From Theocolax elegans (taxonomy: Eukaryota; Arthropoda; Insecta; Hymenoptera; Cerocephalidae): a DNA stretch of 64,000 bases. The DNA lies in contig CM047425.1 in the NCBI GenBank assembly GCA_026168455.1, positions 40,320,711 to 40,384,710 of the forward strand, read 5' to 3'. This document shows positions 9,663 through 22,002 of the stretch, piece after piece. Made by a program: the position numbers and the translations under genes. The notes beneath the pieces were generated by a model. It ran no database searches, was not told the origin of the DNA, and saw only the letters and a program-made list of their open reading frames with translations. Within the stretch, counting starts at the first letter, position 1. Every line of letters starts with the position of its first letter.

Positions 9663-10383
9663 TGTAGATTAGGTATTATATCGATAATTGATGAACACAC
9701 TGTATTGTTTATATTACATTGTAACGTTTCGATGGAAATTCTCCATCCTCTTCAGGCATTAACTTTATTACACATATTTTACATTAGATTATAATAACAA
9801 GATTGAATATACATATATTATAATTATTACATTGGTAACTTACTACACGTCAATATTCATTAAAAATTATAAAATTTCTTTCGTAGTATCTCTGAATCGT
9901 TGCACTATGAATTAAAGACAAAGTATAATAAATACATATTCTTGAAGATAAGTATTGCACAGAAGTTAAGGTTATATAGCCAACATTTACCTCTCCTTTA
10001 TGTGATTTACACATTATTATAAAAATAGAAAACAATAAAATAAAATAAATACATAAACAATAAATAAATAAATAAATAAATAATTGGAACAAAATACAAC
10101 GTAGTTAACACAAAGAAAAAGCAGAAGCAATCAGGTAAAAACGAATGAAAACATGACAGACGGTTATTATATGAGTCATTTAAATCTTATTGACATGCGC
10201 AATTATGTACAATTATTAGATAAGCGCGCGAAATATTATAATACGGCGCGAAAATTCAAAACTTGTAATTGTATATTATAAGTGTAAATTCATGATAGGG
10301 AAATTAATACATGATAATACTTTTAATATTTAATTAATACATTATTTTTACTTAAAAATTATTTTTACCAAAACTCAAATCAC
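9663..10383 (-). repeat. inverted copy of the Penelope-like 3' region
   Basis: Reverse complement of about 11957-12692, including the (TAAA)n tract, the AATACGGCGCGAAAATTC block and the hammerhead-like motif. Short reading frames here are shadows of the repeat. The arms differ by scattered substitutions. Confidence 0.85.
9711..9756 (-). ncRNA. second hammerhead-like motif, in the inverted flank
   Basis: Reverse complement of the motif at 12590-12645 with CTGAAGA at 9749-9755. The only change in the stem III loop (TACA for TGCA) leaves the pairing intact. It lies in the inverted copy of the element's 3' region. Confidence 0.4.
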
Positions 10384-10439
10384 TTGATCAGGTATGTCAC
10401 AGTTTTTAATTTTATCAATTAAATCTTTACTATTTTTGA

Positions 10440-11879
10440 CTACCTAAAATTCATAAACCTGATATTCCACTAAGACCAATCGTATCGAGTATAGGTAGTC
10501 CTACGTATACATTATCTAAATTTATTGATAAAATTATTACAAATAGTGTTAATAATGCAAAATCTTTTGTCAAAAATAGTAAAGATTTAATTGATAAAAT
10601 TAAAAACTGTGACATACCTGATCAATATATTTTAGTTTCCTTAGATGTAGTTTCTCTTTTTACTAATATTCCTTTAGATTTAGTTATAAAGAGCATAGAA
10701 AAAAGATATTACTTAATTTTAACGAAATATAATATTCCACTGGATGAATTAATCTGTATCGTAAACTTTTTAATGAATAATACTTTTTTTCAATGGAATA
10801 ATAAATATTATCAACAAACTTTCGGTTCTCCAATGGGAAATCCAGTTAGTCCAACTTTTGCAAATTTAGTTATGAGTGATTTAGAAGAAGAATGTTTAGA
10901 TAAATTAGACTTTAAACCAGTTTTTTACTACAGATATGTAGATGATACCATTATGTGTATTCCAGAAAATAAATTAGAATTAGTATTAAAAACATTTAAT
11001 AATTATCACCAAAGATTAGTATTCACTTATGAAAAAGAGAAAAATAGAAGTATTAATTTTTTAGAAGTGTCGTTAATTGTAACTGAGAATAATAAAATAA
11101 TCACTAATTGGTACAGAAAAAATACGTTTTCTGGTAGATTTTTAAATTTTGAGTCCAATCACACAACAGCCCAAAAAAGGGCTATGATTTTTACTTTAGT
11201 TGACAAAGCTATACTTTTAGCACATAACAAATTCCATGAATCCAATATTGAAATAGTTAAAGAATTCTTAAAAATAAATAATTATCCTAGAGATTTTATT
11301 CATAATGATATACGAAAGAGGTTGGAAAAAATAAGACATAATGAAGAAAAAAATACTAACAATCGTATTAATAATAATAAAAATTACATAACAACACTTT
11401 GCATCCCTTATGTACCTGATTTTTATGAAAAAACCAAAAGTTCTTTGAAATATTACAATATTAGAGTGGTACCAAAAATTCCTAATAACTTTAACAGTAT
11501 CATTGTGAGAGGAAAAGATAAAAATTTCAGAGACTCCGAAACTAACGTAGTGTATAGAATAAAGTGTAAAGATTGTAATTCGGCATATATTGGAGAAACT
11601 AAACGACAGTTAAAATGTAGAATAAAGGAACATATATCTAATACAAAGAAATCAAACAATCAATATGTAATTAATGATCATATTAGTGATTATAATCATT
11701 CTTTTGATTTTGAAAATGTAAAAATTGTTGATAAGGAATGCAATTGGAGAAAAAGAATTATATCTGAAATGCTTCATATTAAATTAGAAAATAATCCTAT
11801 AAATGTAAAGGAAGATGTTAGAAATCTTAGTCATCACTATAATGATATTGTTAATAAAATGAAAGTAAATTATAGATAG
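10440..11879 (+). CDS. Penelope-like reverse transcriptase with GIY-YIG endonuclease, N-terminally truncated
   Basis: The frame is open from 10440 to the stop at 11877-11879 (about 479 codons), though the first ATG is at 10773. RT blocks: LPKIHKPDIPLRPIVSSIGS, VSLDVVSLFTNIPLD, GSPMGNPVSPTFANLVM and catalytic YRYVDDT. The C-terminal ~110 residues hold a GIY-YIG-type domain: VVYRIKCKDCNSAYIGETKR, then KCRIKEH. In this family RT copies the RNA and GIY-YIG nicks the target. The N-terminal region is missing: upstream is the inverted repeat junction, with an in-frame TGA at 10437-10439. No internal stop was seen. Confidence 0.9.
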   Translation, partial: LPKIHKPDIPLRPIVSSIGSPTYTLSKFIDKIITNSVNNAKSFVKNSKDLIDKIKNCDIPDQYILVSLDVVSLFTNIPLDLVIKSIEKRYYLILTKYNIPLDELICIVNFLMNNTFFQWNNKYYQQTFGSPMGNPVSPTFANLVMSDLEEECLDKLDFKPVFYYRYVDDTIMCIPENKLELVLKTFNNYHQRLVFTYEKEKNRSINFLEVSLIVTENNKIITNWYRKNTFSGRFLNFESNHTTAQKRAMIFTLVDKAILLAHNKFHESNIEIVKEFLKINNYPRDFIHNDIRKRLEKIRHNEEKNTNNRINNNKNYITTLCIPYVPDFYEKTKSSLKYYNIRVVPKIPNNFNSIIVRGKDKNFRDSETNVVYRIKCKDCNSAYIGETKRQLKCRIKEHISNTKKSNNQYVINDHISDYNHSFDFENVKIVDKECNWRKRIISEMLHIKLENNPINVKEDVRNLSHHYNDIVNKMKVNYR

Positions 11880-12253
11880 CTAATATTTATTTCTCCTTTA
11901 GTTCTTAACTAATTTCTAGTCAGGTTACAATAGCCGCGGATTAATTGTATTGTGAGTGATTTGAGTTTTGGTAAAAATAATTTTTAAGTAAAAATAATGT
12001 ATTAATTAAATATTAAAAGTATTATCATGTATTAATTTCCCTATCATGAATTTACACTTATAATATACAATTATAAGTTTTGAATTTTCGCGCCGTATTA
12101 TAATATTTCGCGCGCTTATCTAATAATGGTACATAATTGCGCATGTAAATAAGATTTAAATGACTCATATAATAACCGTCTGTCATGTTTTCATTCGTTT
12201 TTACCTGATTGCTTCTTCTTTTTCTTTGTGTTGACTACGTTGTATTTTGTTCC

Positions 12254-12290
<37 letters not shown>

Positions 12291-12589
12291 TTGTTTATTT
12301 ATTTATTTATTTTATTTTATTGTTTTCTATTTTTATCATAATGTGTAAATCACATAAAGGAGAGGTAAATGTTGGCTATATAACTTTAACTTCTGTGCAA
12401 TACTTATCTTCAAGAATATGTATTTATTATACTTTGTCTTTAATTCATAGTGCAACGATTCAGAGATACTACGAAAGAATTTTTATAATTTTTAATGAAT
12501 ATTGACGTGTAGTAAGTTACCAATGTAATAATTATAATATATGTATATTCAATCTTGTTATTATAATCTAATGTAATATATGTGTAATA

Positions 12590-12645
12590 AAGGTAATGCC
12601 TGAAGAGGATGGAGAATTTCCATCGAAACGTTGCAATGTAATATA
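12590..12645 (+). ncRNA. candidate hammerhead-ribozyme motif in the Penelope-like 3' region
   Basis: CTGAAGA (12600-12606) fits the CUGANGA core, followed by a 6 bp stem (GATGGA 12608-12613 with TCCATC 12619-12624, one unpaired G before it), GAAAC (12625-12629), and a possible short stem III (ACGT/ATGT around TGCA) leading to a GTA cleavage triplet near 12638-12640. Hammerheads are known in Penelope-like terminal repeats. Stem I is not convincing, so activity is uncertain. Confidence 0.45.
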
Positions 12646-12839
12646 AACAATACAGTGTGTTTATCAATTATCGATATAATACCTAATCTACAACAAAGAA
12701 TGGTTTGTTTTATAATTTTTATATTTATTTAATATATTTGAAACGATAAATTTTATTTATTTTTTATTATGAAATTCGATTGTTAGTTTTTACAATTTTA
12801 AATTAATTGAAACATTTTGCTTCATCCTATAGGAAGCTT

Positions 12840-14958
12840 ATTTATATTACAGCAGTATATTAAAAAAATTTATGTAAACAGAGTTTATTTAAATTATTTT
12901 ATAAACTGCAAAGGAAGATAAATATAATTATATATTATTATAATAAATAAAAAACCTAACGCGCTACCGACAGTACCTCAAGGTAGTGTGGAAATCTGTC
13001 ATATAATCTGTCTAAAGAATCATTATTTTGTAATAGTTAAAGGTAATTAGCTAATTCGGCAAAATTAACATTTCGTCATCTTTCAATACAAAACATATTT
13101 TTTAATTTCATAATCTAAATGCAATAAAATTTAAACTTTGCTAAATTTATATTTTATTTTTAATTATAAACAAATTAGCAGTCCCTCGGTCGGTAATATT
13201 TTGGTTTAAAATTGACATTTGTAATTATAAAATACATAAATTATGAGAATCTCATGTAGTCATTAATCGATAGCGGTTCTTTTGATACTAAAAAATATAT
13301 AAATAAATTATGTATTTCCTTTTAAATTAACGTGTATACTATTAGCACCTATTTTATCAAGATTCTGAAATATTCTACAGTTAGATATAGAAAACTTACG
13401 GATTCAAAAGTAGGAAATGATGGACAGACCCTAGACTAACATCTAAAAATTTAAACATTCCTTTTAAATATCTATAGCTATAAACTGCACACTTAATGCT
13501 GATTTTCTTTTATTCAAATGTAAGTTATGGGTATTAACGATTAAACGATTAAAATTACAAAATTACCTACTACTTTTTAGTTTGTGGCATGATTAAGAAT
13601 TTCACTTGATTACATATGTATATATATTTTACGATTTTTTATTAATTATAAAATTTGAAAACTATAAAATTGCTTTCTTCTTTCTAGTGGTACCTACAGT
13701 ACTTTCTAAAAGTTCATGAATGTTTTGAATTTATCTGAATAAATATTTTTATATTTAACATGTATTTTATTTGCCGTTTAACAGTACACATCTTCATAAA
13801 AAATGTATTAAAACATGATTGAAATAAAAATTCCCAGGTAGAAACTGATTTTATTACATTAATAATTTTAAATTAATTTCATCATTTGATATATGTAATT
13901 AATTATTCTTGTTTAGAAATAAATATTTAACTATAAATTAAGTACCTATTCGCAAGATAAAATAGCAAGATGTATCTTACAACAGTGTTTTTTTAAGTAT
14001 AAACGGCAAATTATAGAATAATATTTTGTCGAGATATTAATTGCGTATTAGTTTTACTACTTAATTATGTACGTAAAATGCAATTTATTTGCTTCTTGAT
14101 TTAAAATATATACGTTAAAAAATAAGAAATTATCTTGTTTGCTTTTCTTTCAATTTACTTTTCTCTGAAGCAATCATATGTTTAGGAGAAAGATATTTTT
14201 TTAAACATATGATTAGTCCAACATTAGATTACTTCATAAGTAAACAAAATTTTAATAAAAATTACATTTTAGATTATGATCTTTTTCTCAACAGCTGATC
14301 GATGAAAGATTTAGAATTTTTACAGCAACTTGAATAGTAGTTGACATTTTGAGTTAAAAAACAATAGCGATCGAAACTACCAAAAATACTATTTTTTCCA
14401 AGCGGATGAAATTGTTTTTATTCCTGAAAATGTTGGACATAAAAACCCAATTTTTTCATTATTTTTATTTTTTAAATGAAAGCTAATTCGATATAATTAC
14501 TTGAAATTTTTACAGTTTAAGTTTAGACTACGGATTTTTATGCAATATAAAAAACTTTGTTGCATAAAAATCCGCAGTTTATCTATGATTATTAAAATTT
14601 GCTTCTATCCTATCTTTTTTCAGCACATTTGACCGATTAACGTCCGAAATATAGAATATTAAAAAAAAATTATTTTGAAATAAGAAAATAACTAATAGGG
14701 ATGATTTGAAAATATAATTTTGAGCGGATAGATTTTTATTATTCACTAGAAAATACGTCTCGGCCAATTAAAAAAAAAAAAAGTATTATAAAAAATTTTG
14801 AAAAATTAATTTTTCAAAAATCAAAAATTGTCATTGAAACAAAAACTAGTTGGGGGATAAATAATTAAAATCTTTCCCGGAATTAGGAAAATACAATGTA
14901 AACTACTCACGGAAGCTGGGCGATATTAATCAAGTAGTTTCGAAAATACGGCAGTATA

Positions 14959-14989
<31 letters not shown>

Positions 14990-15150
14990 CAGGGATCCAA
15001 ATAATTAATGAAAATAATTAATTAATTAATTAAGAAATACATAATAATTACAATTTTAATTATTAATTATACAAAATATAGAATTAATAATTACATTTTA
15101 AATATTAATTATGAAAAGTTAGAATTAAAAATTAAATTTTAATTATTAAC
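12840..15150. other. AT-rich sequence, no gene recognised
   Basis: About 2.3 kb, very AT-rich, no coding pattern. Contains a (CA)n microsatellite (14962-14989), a perfect 15 bp hairpin (CGGATTTTTATGCAA 14531-14545 with its complement 14560-14574), and AATTAATTAAT-rich sequence at 15000-15150. Confidence 0.5.
14962..14989 (+). repeat. (CA)n microsatellite
   Basis: About 14 uninterrupted CA units. Confidence 0.95.
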
Positions 15151-16667
15151 TAGCTAAAATCCTCACTCGCTCACGCTCGCTCGCTGAAAAATCATTATCT
15201 AATAGATAATATTAAATTAAACTAAAAAATATTTTATTATTTAACTACATTCAATTATTATTTATTAAATTGTACTCATATAGATTTATTATCATATGTA
15301 TAATAATTAATGAATTTACTATTATTATACGATGAATTAAAATGATAATATTAAAAAAATAGAAATTATCTATAAAAATAATAATTTTTGTATGAAATAG
15401 AGTTTAATTATTATTGCAATAGCACTTTTCATAAAGGAATTATTATTGATTTTTTTAAACATCAAATAATTATTTTATTTATTTGGCAGTACTTATTAAT
15501 TTGTGTGTTATTGGTAATTTGGTAATAGCACTTTTTATACACTGAGTAAAATATTATAAACTATATTACAAAAAATCTATATAAAATAATCTATATTAAA
15601 AATTACTATATTGTATAGGAAAAGTGTGACATCTCAGCAATATAATAATTTTTGCTATGTTATATAGTAAAATTTAGATATACTATCTTTTAATATCCAA
15701 TATCGTAATTTTTGATATTCAATATAGTAATTTTTATTATATAAGTCAGCAAATTTTATTATTCAATCTGGTATTTTTTAAATGCGAATGTAAGGAAGTA
15801 AAAATGAATTATATTTTGTTTTTAATTAATTCGAAATAGAATGTATATATTGGGGGAATTCCATTTGTCAATTAAGTACTACAGAAGCATTTAATATTTG
15901 GAGATTTAATTATATACTATTCTTACGCAGTTGATCGCAATTTTTATTCACTCGCATATATTTATTCATTACACTTATTAGTCACTAACTTAAATATTGT
16001 TTCAATCGCTATCATTGAAATACGCTGAACGGAAGATACATTTTCGCATAATAACTAAATATCTTGTTGTTTCTTATATACTAGTTGACACATTTTTGAG
16101 CATTTGCGAGAAGAACTGGAAAAATAGAAAATTTTATACACGCCACCTATTGGACGAATGGAGTAATTAGAATATAGCGTTAAATTTTTAATAGCCTTAA
16201 ATTAAAAAGTCGTCTCAAAACAATTGAATACTGAAAAAGAAATGAACGTATACGCGTATATAAAATATTTCTACAAAACATATACAAATTTTAATATATG
16301 TAGTATATATATTTCACTATACATATATGATGTAAGAACTTTTGTTATTTTGATATTAAAATTTGCTATTTACGTAAGATTAATTATAACGTTACATATT
16401 AAATATTGTAAAACTTTATTTTATAAATTTTATAAAATAACAAAATATAGTATAAAAATTTTAATAATTTTTGTCTTTATATATAACTAATTTATATAAA
16501 AACTCAACCAAATAATTAAATATTGATCATACATATATAATTATAATCTATTTATATATTAGGTAGTTTATGTTATTATGTATTATGGTACTTAAAGTAT
16601 TTATGGTATTTATGTTATTTATATTATTTTATTACTATTTATTATTCTTTTTATTATTATCTACTGG

Positions 16668-17035
16668 AACGCACATTACGAAATTAAAAAAAATCATTTC
16701 TTTCTGAAGATGATTTCCAGGTCCCTAATGTTACCTCCAGATCATCGCGGCATCATCTACTGTAACGTACATTACGAAATTAAAAAAAAAATTAATTTCT
16801 TCCTGTAGATGATGTCCAAGTCCCTTATGTTACCTCCAGATCATCGCAACATCATCTATTGGAACGCACATTACGAAATTTAAAAAAAAATTAATTTCTT
16901 CCTGTAGATGATATTCAGGTCCCTTATGTTGCCTCCAGATCATCGCGACATCATCTACTGGAACAAACATTACGAAATTAAAAAAAAAATATTCCCTTCC
17001 TGTTGATGATATCCAGTCCTTCATGTTACCTTTAG
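16668..17035 (+). repeat. ~96 bp satellite, array 1 (about 4 units)
   Basis: Units have the pattern TCTTCCTGTAGATGATGTCC / AGGTCCCTAATGTTACCTCC / AGGTCATCG / CATCATCTACTGGAA / ATTACGAAATT-A-run. The 96 bp period was counted on array 3 monomers. Open frames through here are by-products of the repeat. Confidence 0.85.
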
Positions 17036-17599
17036 TTATAACTGATCGATATAAGCAAATAAATAATCGAGATAAATAATCGAGGTTTTTTTATAAAAAA
17101 GTTAAGCATTATTTCTAAATAATCCGTGTGGTTTCGCGATACTTTCATTAAAAAAATTCATTTTTTCGAAAATTCAAGAGAGATAAGAAGAGTTAAAAAA
17201 TAAAAAGTCTGCCTGTACGGACATACGAACGTACGCTCAGACTTAAACTTTTAAACCATTAAAAAATTACTTAAATACCTATAAAAAATTCAAATACTAA
17301 GTCAAATTATTCCTTTGGGTGCCGCGATCATATTGAATTAAAAAAAATTAATTTTTATAAACTATTTAAAATATATAACATAATTTATACTTAAATCGTC
17401 ATTTAGACAGTATAAAATTTTAATATAATGTGGATGGATGTGGATGTGGATAATATCATTTAATATCTACTTAATGAACTGTATTTTTCTGAATTTCTGA
17501 GAATTGATCTACTACGTACATCCTACATTCTAGTAACGTTGTTAATATCTCTTAGTTTATTAACAAAATTATCATAAATTTATAATAATACTATATATA

Positions 17600-18835
17600 T
17601 TGGAAGGTTCATTACGAAATTAAAAAAAATCATTTCTTTCTGGAGATGATTTCCAGGTCCCTAATGTTACCTCAAGGTTAACGGGGCAACATTTACTGAA
17701 AGGCCTATTACGGAATCAAAAAAAAATATTTTCTTCTTGTAGTAGATATCCAGGTCCCTAATGTTACCTCCAGGTCATCGGGACATAATCTACTGGAAGG
17801 TTCATTATAAAAATAAAAAAACAATTTTCTTCCTGTAGATGATGTCCAGGTCCCTAATGTTACCTCCAGGTTAACGGGATAACATCTACTGGAAAGCCTA
17901 TTACGAAACCAAAAAAAAATTTTTCCTGAAGATGATATCCAGGTCAATAATGTTACCTCCAGGTTAACGAGGCAACATTTACTGAAAGGCCTATTACGGA
18001 ATCAAAAAAAAATATTTTCTGCCTGTAGTGGATGTCCAGGTCCATAATGTTACCTACAGGTCATCGGGACATCATCTACTGGAAGGTTCATTATAAAAAT
18101 AAAAAAAAAAATTTCTTCCTGTAGATGATGTCCAGGTCCCTAATGTTACCTCCGGGTTAACGGGATAACATCTACTGGAAAGCCTATTACGAAACCAAAA
18201 AAAAAATTTTTCCTAGATAGTAGATGATGTTCAGGTCCCTTATGTTACCTCTAGATCATCGCGGCATCATCTACTGGAACGCACATTACGAAATTTAAAA
18301 AAAAATTTTCTTCCTGTAGAAAATGTCCAGGTCCCTACTGTTACCTCCAGGTCGACGGGGCATAATCTACTGGCAGGCGTATTACGACATCAAAAAAAAA
18401 AATTTTTCTTCCTGTAGGAGATATGTAGGTCAGTAATGTTACCTCCAGGTCAACAGGGCATCTTCAACTGAAAGACCTATTACGAAATAAAAAAAAAATT
18501 TTTCTTCCTGTGGATGACGTGCAGGTCACTAATTTTACCTCCAGGTCATCGGGGCAACATCTACTGGAAGGCATATTACGAAATTAAAAAACAAAGTTTT
18601 TCTTCCAGTAGAAGATTTCTAGGTCCGTAATGTTACCTCCAGATCATCAGGGCAACTCCTACTGTGAGACTTATTACGATATCAAAAAAAAAAAATTTTC
18701 TTCCTGTAGAAGATGTCCAGGTCCCTACTGCTACCTCCAGGTCGACGGGGCATCATCTACTGGAGCCCATATTACGAAATTAAAAAAAAATATTCCCTTC
18801 CTGTTGATGATGTCCAGTCCTTAATGTTAACTTCA
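17600..18835 (+). repeat. ~96 bp satellite, array 2 (about 13 units)
   Basis: Same monomer as at 16668-17035, with more variation (TTAACGGG, TCATCGGG and TCGACGGG subtypes). Each unit carries a near-perfect 16 bp dyad, CATCATCTACTGGAAG and CTTCCTGTAGATGATG, around an A-rich loop. Confidence 0.9.
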
Positions 18836-20451
18836 GTTGTAACTGATCGAGATAAACAAATAAATATCATTTTAAATAATCGAGGTTAAACCATTTAAAA
18901 AAGTAATTAAGCACCTATAAAACAGTTAAACACTATTACTAATTAATCCGTGTGATTCCGCGATCACTTTCATTAAATAAAATTCATTTTTTCGAAAATC
19001 CAAGAGAGATATAAGAAGAGTTAAAAAATAAAAAGTCTGCCTGTACGGACGTACGGACGTACGTACGTACGCTCAGAATTAAACTTTAAAACCATTAAAA
19101 AATTAATTAAATACCTATAAAAAAGTCAAACACTATGTCTAATTATTCCTTTGGGTGCCGCGATCCTATTGAATAAAAAAAAATTAATTTTTACAAACTA
19201 TTTAAAAAAATATAACATAATTTATACTTAAATCGTCATTTTGACAGTATAAAATTTTAATATAATGTGGATATGTATGATCAATATTTAATTATTTGGT
19301 TGATTTTTTTTAAATATATATACTACATATATTAAAATTTGTATAAGATGTATTGTAGAAATATTTTATATACGCGTATACGTTCATTTCTTTTTCAGTA
19401 TTCAATTGTTTTGAGACGACTTTTTAATTTAAGGCTATTCTAATTATTCCGTTCGTCCAATAGGTGGCGTGTATAAAATTTTCTATTTTTCCAGTTCTTC
19501 TCGCAAATGCTCAAAAATGTGTATTATGCGAAAATGTATCTTCCGTTCAGCGTATTTCAATGATAGCGATTGAAACAATATTTAAGTTAGTGACTAATAA
19601 GTGTAATGAATAAATATATGCGAGTGAATAAAAATTGCGATCAACTGCGTAAGAATAGTATATAATTAAATCTCCAAATATTAAATGCTTCTGTAGTACT
19701 TAATTGACAAATGGAATTCCCCCAATATATACATTCTATTTCGAATTAATTAAAAACAAAATATAATTCATTTTTACTTCCTTACATTCGCATTTAAAAA
19801 ATACCAGATTGAATAATAAAATTTGCTGACTTATATAATAAAAATTACTATATTGAATATCAAAAATTACGATATTGGATATTAAAAGATAGTATATCTA
19901 AATTTTACTATATAACATAGCAAAAATTATTATATTGCTGAGATGTCACACTTTTCCTATACAATATAGTAATTTTTAATATAGATTATTTTATATAGAT
20001 TTTTTGTAATATAGTTTATAATATTTTACTCAGTGTATAAAAAGTGCTATTACCAAATTACCAATAACACACAAATTAATAAGTACTGCTAAATAAATAA
20101 ATAAATTATTTGCAAAGGATGTGTACATATCACATGACAATAAAAATCAATAATAATTCCTTTATGAAAATTGCTATTGCAATAATAATTTAACTCTATT
20201 TCATACAAAAGTAATTATTTTTATATCTTTATAGATAATTTCTATTTTTTTAATATTATCATTTTAATTCATCGTATAATAATAATAAACATTAATTATT
20301 ATACATATGATAATAATTCTATATGGGTACATTTTAATAAATAATAATTGAATGTAGTTAAATAATAAAATATTTTTTAGGTTCATTTAATATTATCTAT
20401 TATAAAATAATTTTTCATCGAGCGATCGTGAGCGAGGGAGGATTTTAGCTA

Positions 20452-21640
20452 GGTCATCCAGGTCATCGCAGCATCATCTAATTGATAGCTTATATAAAAT
20501 TAAAAAAAAATTAATTTCTTCCTGTAGATGATGTCCAGGTCCTTACTGTTACCTCCACGTCGACGGTGCATCATCTACTGGAAGGCCTATTACGAAACCA
20601 AAAAAAAAAAATTTTCTTCCTGTGGAAGATGTCTAGGTCGGTAATGTTACCTCCAGGTCAACAGGGCATCATCTACTGGAAGGTTCATTATAAAAATAAA
20701 AAAACAATTTTCTTCCTGTAGAAGATGTTTAGGTCCCTACTGTTACCCATAGGTCGACGGGGCATCATCTACTGGAAGGGCTATTACGAAACCAAAAAAA
20801 AAAAAATTTTTCTTCCTGTAAAAGATGTACAGGTCGGTAATGTTACCTCCAGGTCATTGGGGCAACATTTAGAGAAAGACTTATTACGGAATAAAAAAAA
20901 AAATTTTCTTCCTGTAGAAGATGGCCAGGTCGGTAATGTTACCTCCAGGTCATCGGGGAAATATCAACTGAAAGACCTATTACGTAAAAAAAAAAAAAAA
21001 ATTTTCTTCATGTAGAAGATGTCTAGGTCCCTACTGTTACCCATAGGTCGACGGGGCATCATCTACTGGAAGGCGTATTACGAAACCAAAAAAAAAAAAT
21101 ATTTGTTCCTGTAGAAGATGTCCAGGTCGGTAATGTTACCTCCAGGTCATCGGGGCAACATTTAGAGAAAGACTTATTACGAAATAAAAAAAAAATTTTT
21201 CTTCCTGTAGAAGATGTCCAGGTCGGTAATGTTACCTCCAGGTTATCGGGGAAATATCTACAGAAAGACCTATTACGTAAAAAAAAAAAATTTTCTTCCT
21301 GTAGAAGATGTCTAGGTCCCTACTGTTACCTCCAGGTCGACGGGGCATCATCTACTGGAAGGCATATTACGAAATAAAAAAAAAAACTTTTTCTTCCTGT
21401 AGAAGATGTCCAGGTCGATAATGTTACCTCCAGGTCATCGGGGAAATATCTACTGAAAGACCTATTACGTAAAAAAAAAAAATTTTTTCTTCCTGTAGAA
21501 GATGTCTAGGTCCCTACTGTTACCTCCAGGTCGACGGGGCATCATCTACTGGAACCCATATTTCGAAATTAAAAAAAAAATATTCCCTTATATTTTAAAT
21601 ATTCCCATATATTTGTTGATGATGTCCAGTCCTTAATGTT
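20452..21640 (+). repeat. ~96 bp satellite, array 3 (about 12 units)
   Basis: Starts immediately outside the right arm of the 15151-20451 element. Higher-order pattern: units alternate between GGTCGGTAATG/TCATCGGGG and GGTCCCTACTG/TCGACGGGG types about every second or third monomer. Confidence 0.9.
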
Positions 21641-21659
21641 ATCTTCAGTTATAACTAAT

Positions 21660-21865
21660 CGACTATAAAAAATTAAAAAAAGTAAATAAAAAAGTAATTA
21701 AATACCTATAAAAAAAGTCAAACACTATGTCTAATTATTCCTTTGGGTGCCGCGATCATATTGAATTAAAAAAAATAAATTTTACAAACTATTTAACAAA
21801 ATATAACATAATTTATACTTAAATCGTCATTTTGACAGTATAAAATTTTAATATAATGTGGATTA
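21660..21865 (+). repeat. satellite tail module, third copy
   Basis: About 200 bp following array 3 (CTTTGGGTGCCGCGATC ... AAATTTTAATATAATGTGGAT). The same module follows array 1 (about 17040-17435) and array 2 (about 18840-19268), so array plus tail behaves as one unit present three times in direct orientation. Confidence 0.8.
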
Positions 21866-22002
21866 TATCTTTATAATTAATAATTAAAGTTTAATTGTTA
21901 ATTATATTTTTTTTGTTTAATCTATTGTTAATTTTCGACTCTTCATATGTGAAAACATAATTCTAACATGTCTTTAGCGAGTCGAAAAATTTTACTATCG
22001 CA

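Larger units (their letters stand above)
9623..12694 (+). mobile_element. Penelope-like retroelement, 5'-truncated with inverted flank
   Basis: Flanked by a 12 bp direct repeat AAAGAATGGTTT (9611-9622 and 12695-12706), matching the single copy in the uninterrupted right arm. Structure: inverted copy of the 3' region (9663-10383), a 57 bp inverted piece of the RT gene (10384-10440, matching 10569-10625), then forward RT/GIY-YIG gene and forward 3' region (11880-12692). Inverted terminal copies and 5' truncation are typical of Penelope-like elements. About 3.07 kb. Confidence 0.85.
9392..12839 (+). repeat. left arm of a ~13 kb inverted-repeat structure, split by a Penelope-like element
   Basis: 9392-9622 plus 12695-12839 together match the reverse complement of 22003-22385. 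Shared landmarks are the AAGCTCTCCCGGGG-type block, the tRNA-like module, AAAGAATGGTTTG, and TTCATCCTATAGGAAGCTT. The Penelope-like element (9623-12694) interrupts this arm, and the intact right arm serves as the empty-site reference. Confidence 0.75.
15151..20451. mobile_element. 5.3 kb inverted-repeat element with >1 kb arms and satellite cargo
   Basis: Left arm 15151-16536 and right arm 19268-20451 are inverted copies. Outer ends are AGCTAAAATCCTC... and ...GAGGATTTTAGCT; the inner ends share TATGATCAATATTTAATTA. About 190 bp at 16301-16488 is absent from the right arm. The ~2.7 kb interior holds two satellite arrays and their tails. No transposase was seen, so it is non-autonomous or a hairpin-forming derivative; its class is unknown. 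Confidence 0.65.

Noticed and set aside
15151..20451. Polinton/Maverick element
   Set aside because: Long inverted arms fit, but no PolB, integrase, ATPase, protease or capsid gene lies between them.
16830..21015. Several 60-96 codon frames across the satellite arrays
   Set aside because: They repeat the same peptide once per 96 bp monomer and end where monomers shift frame.
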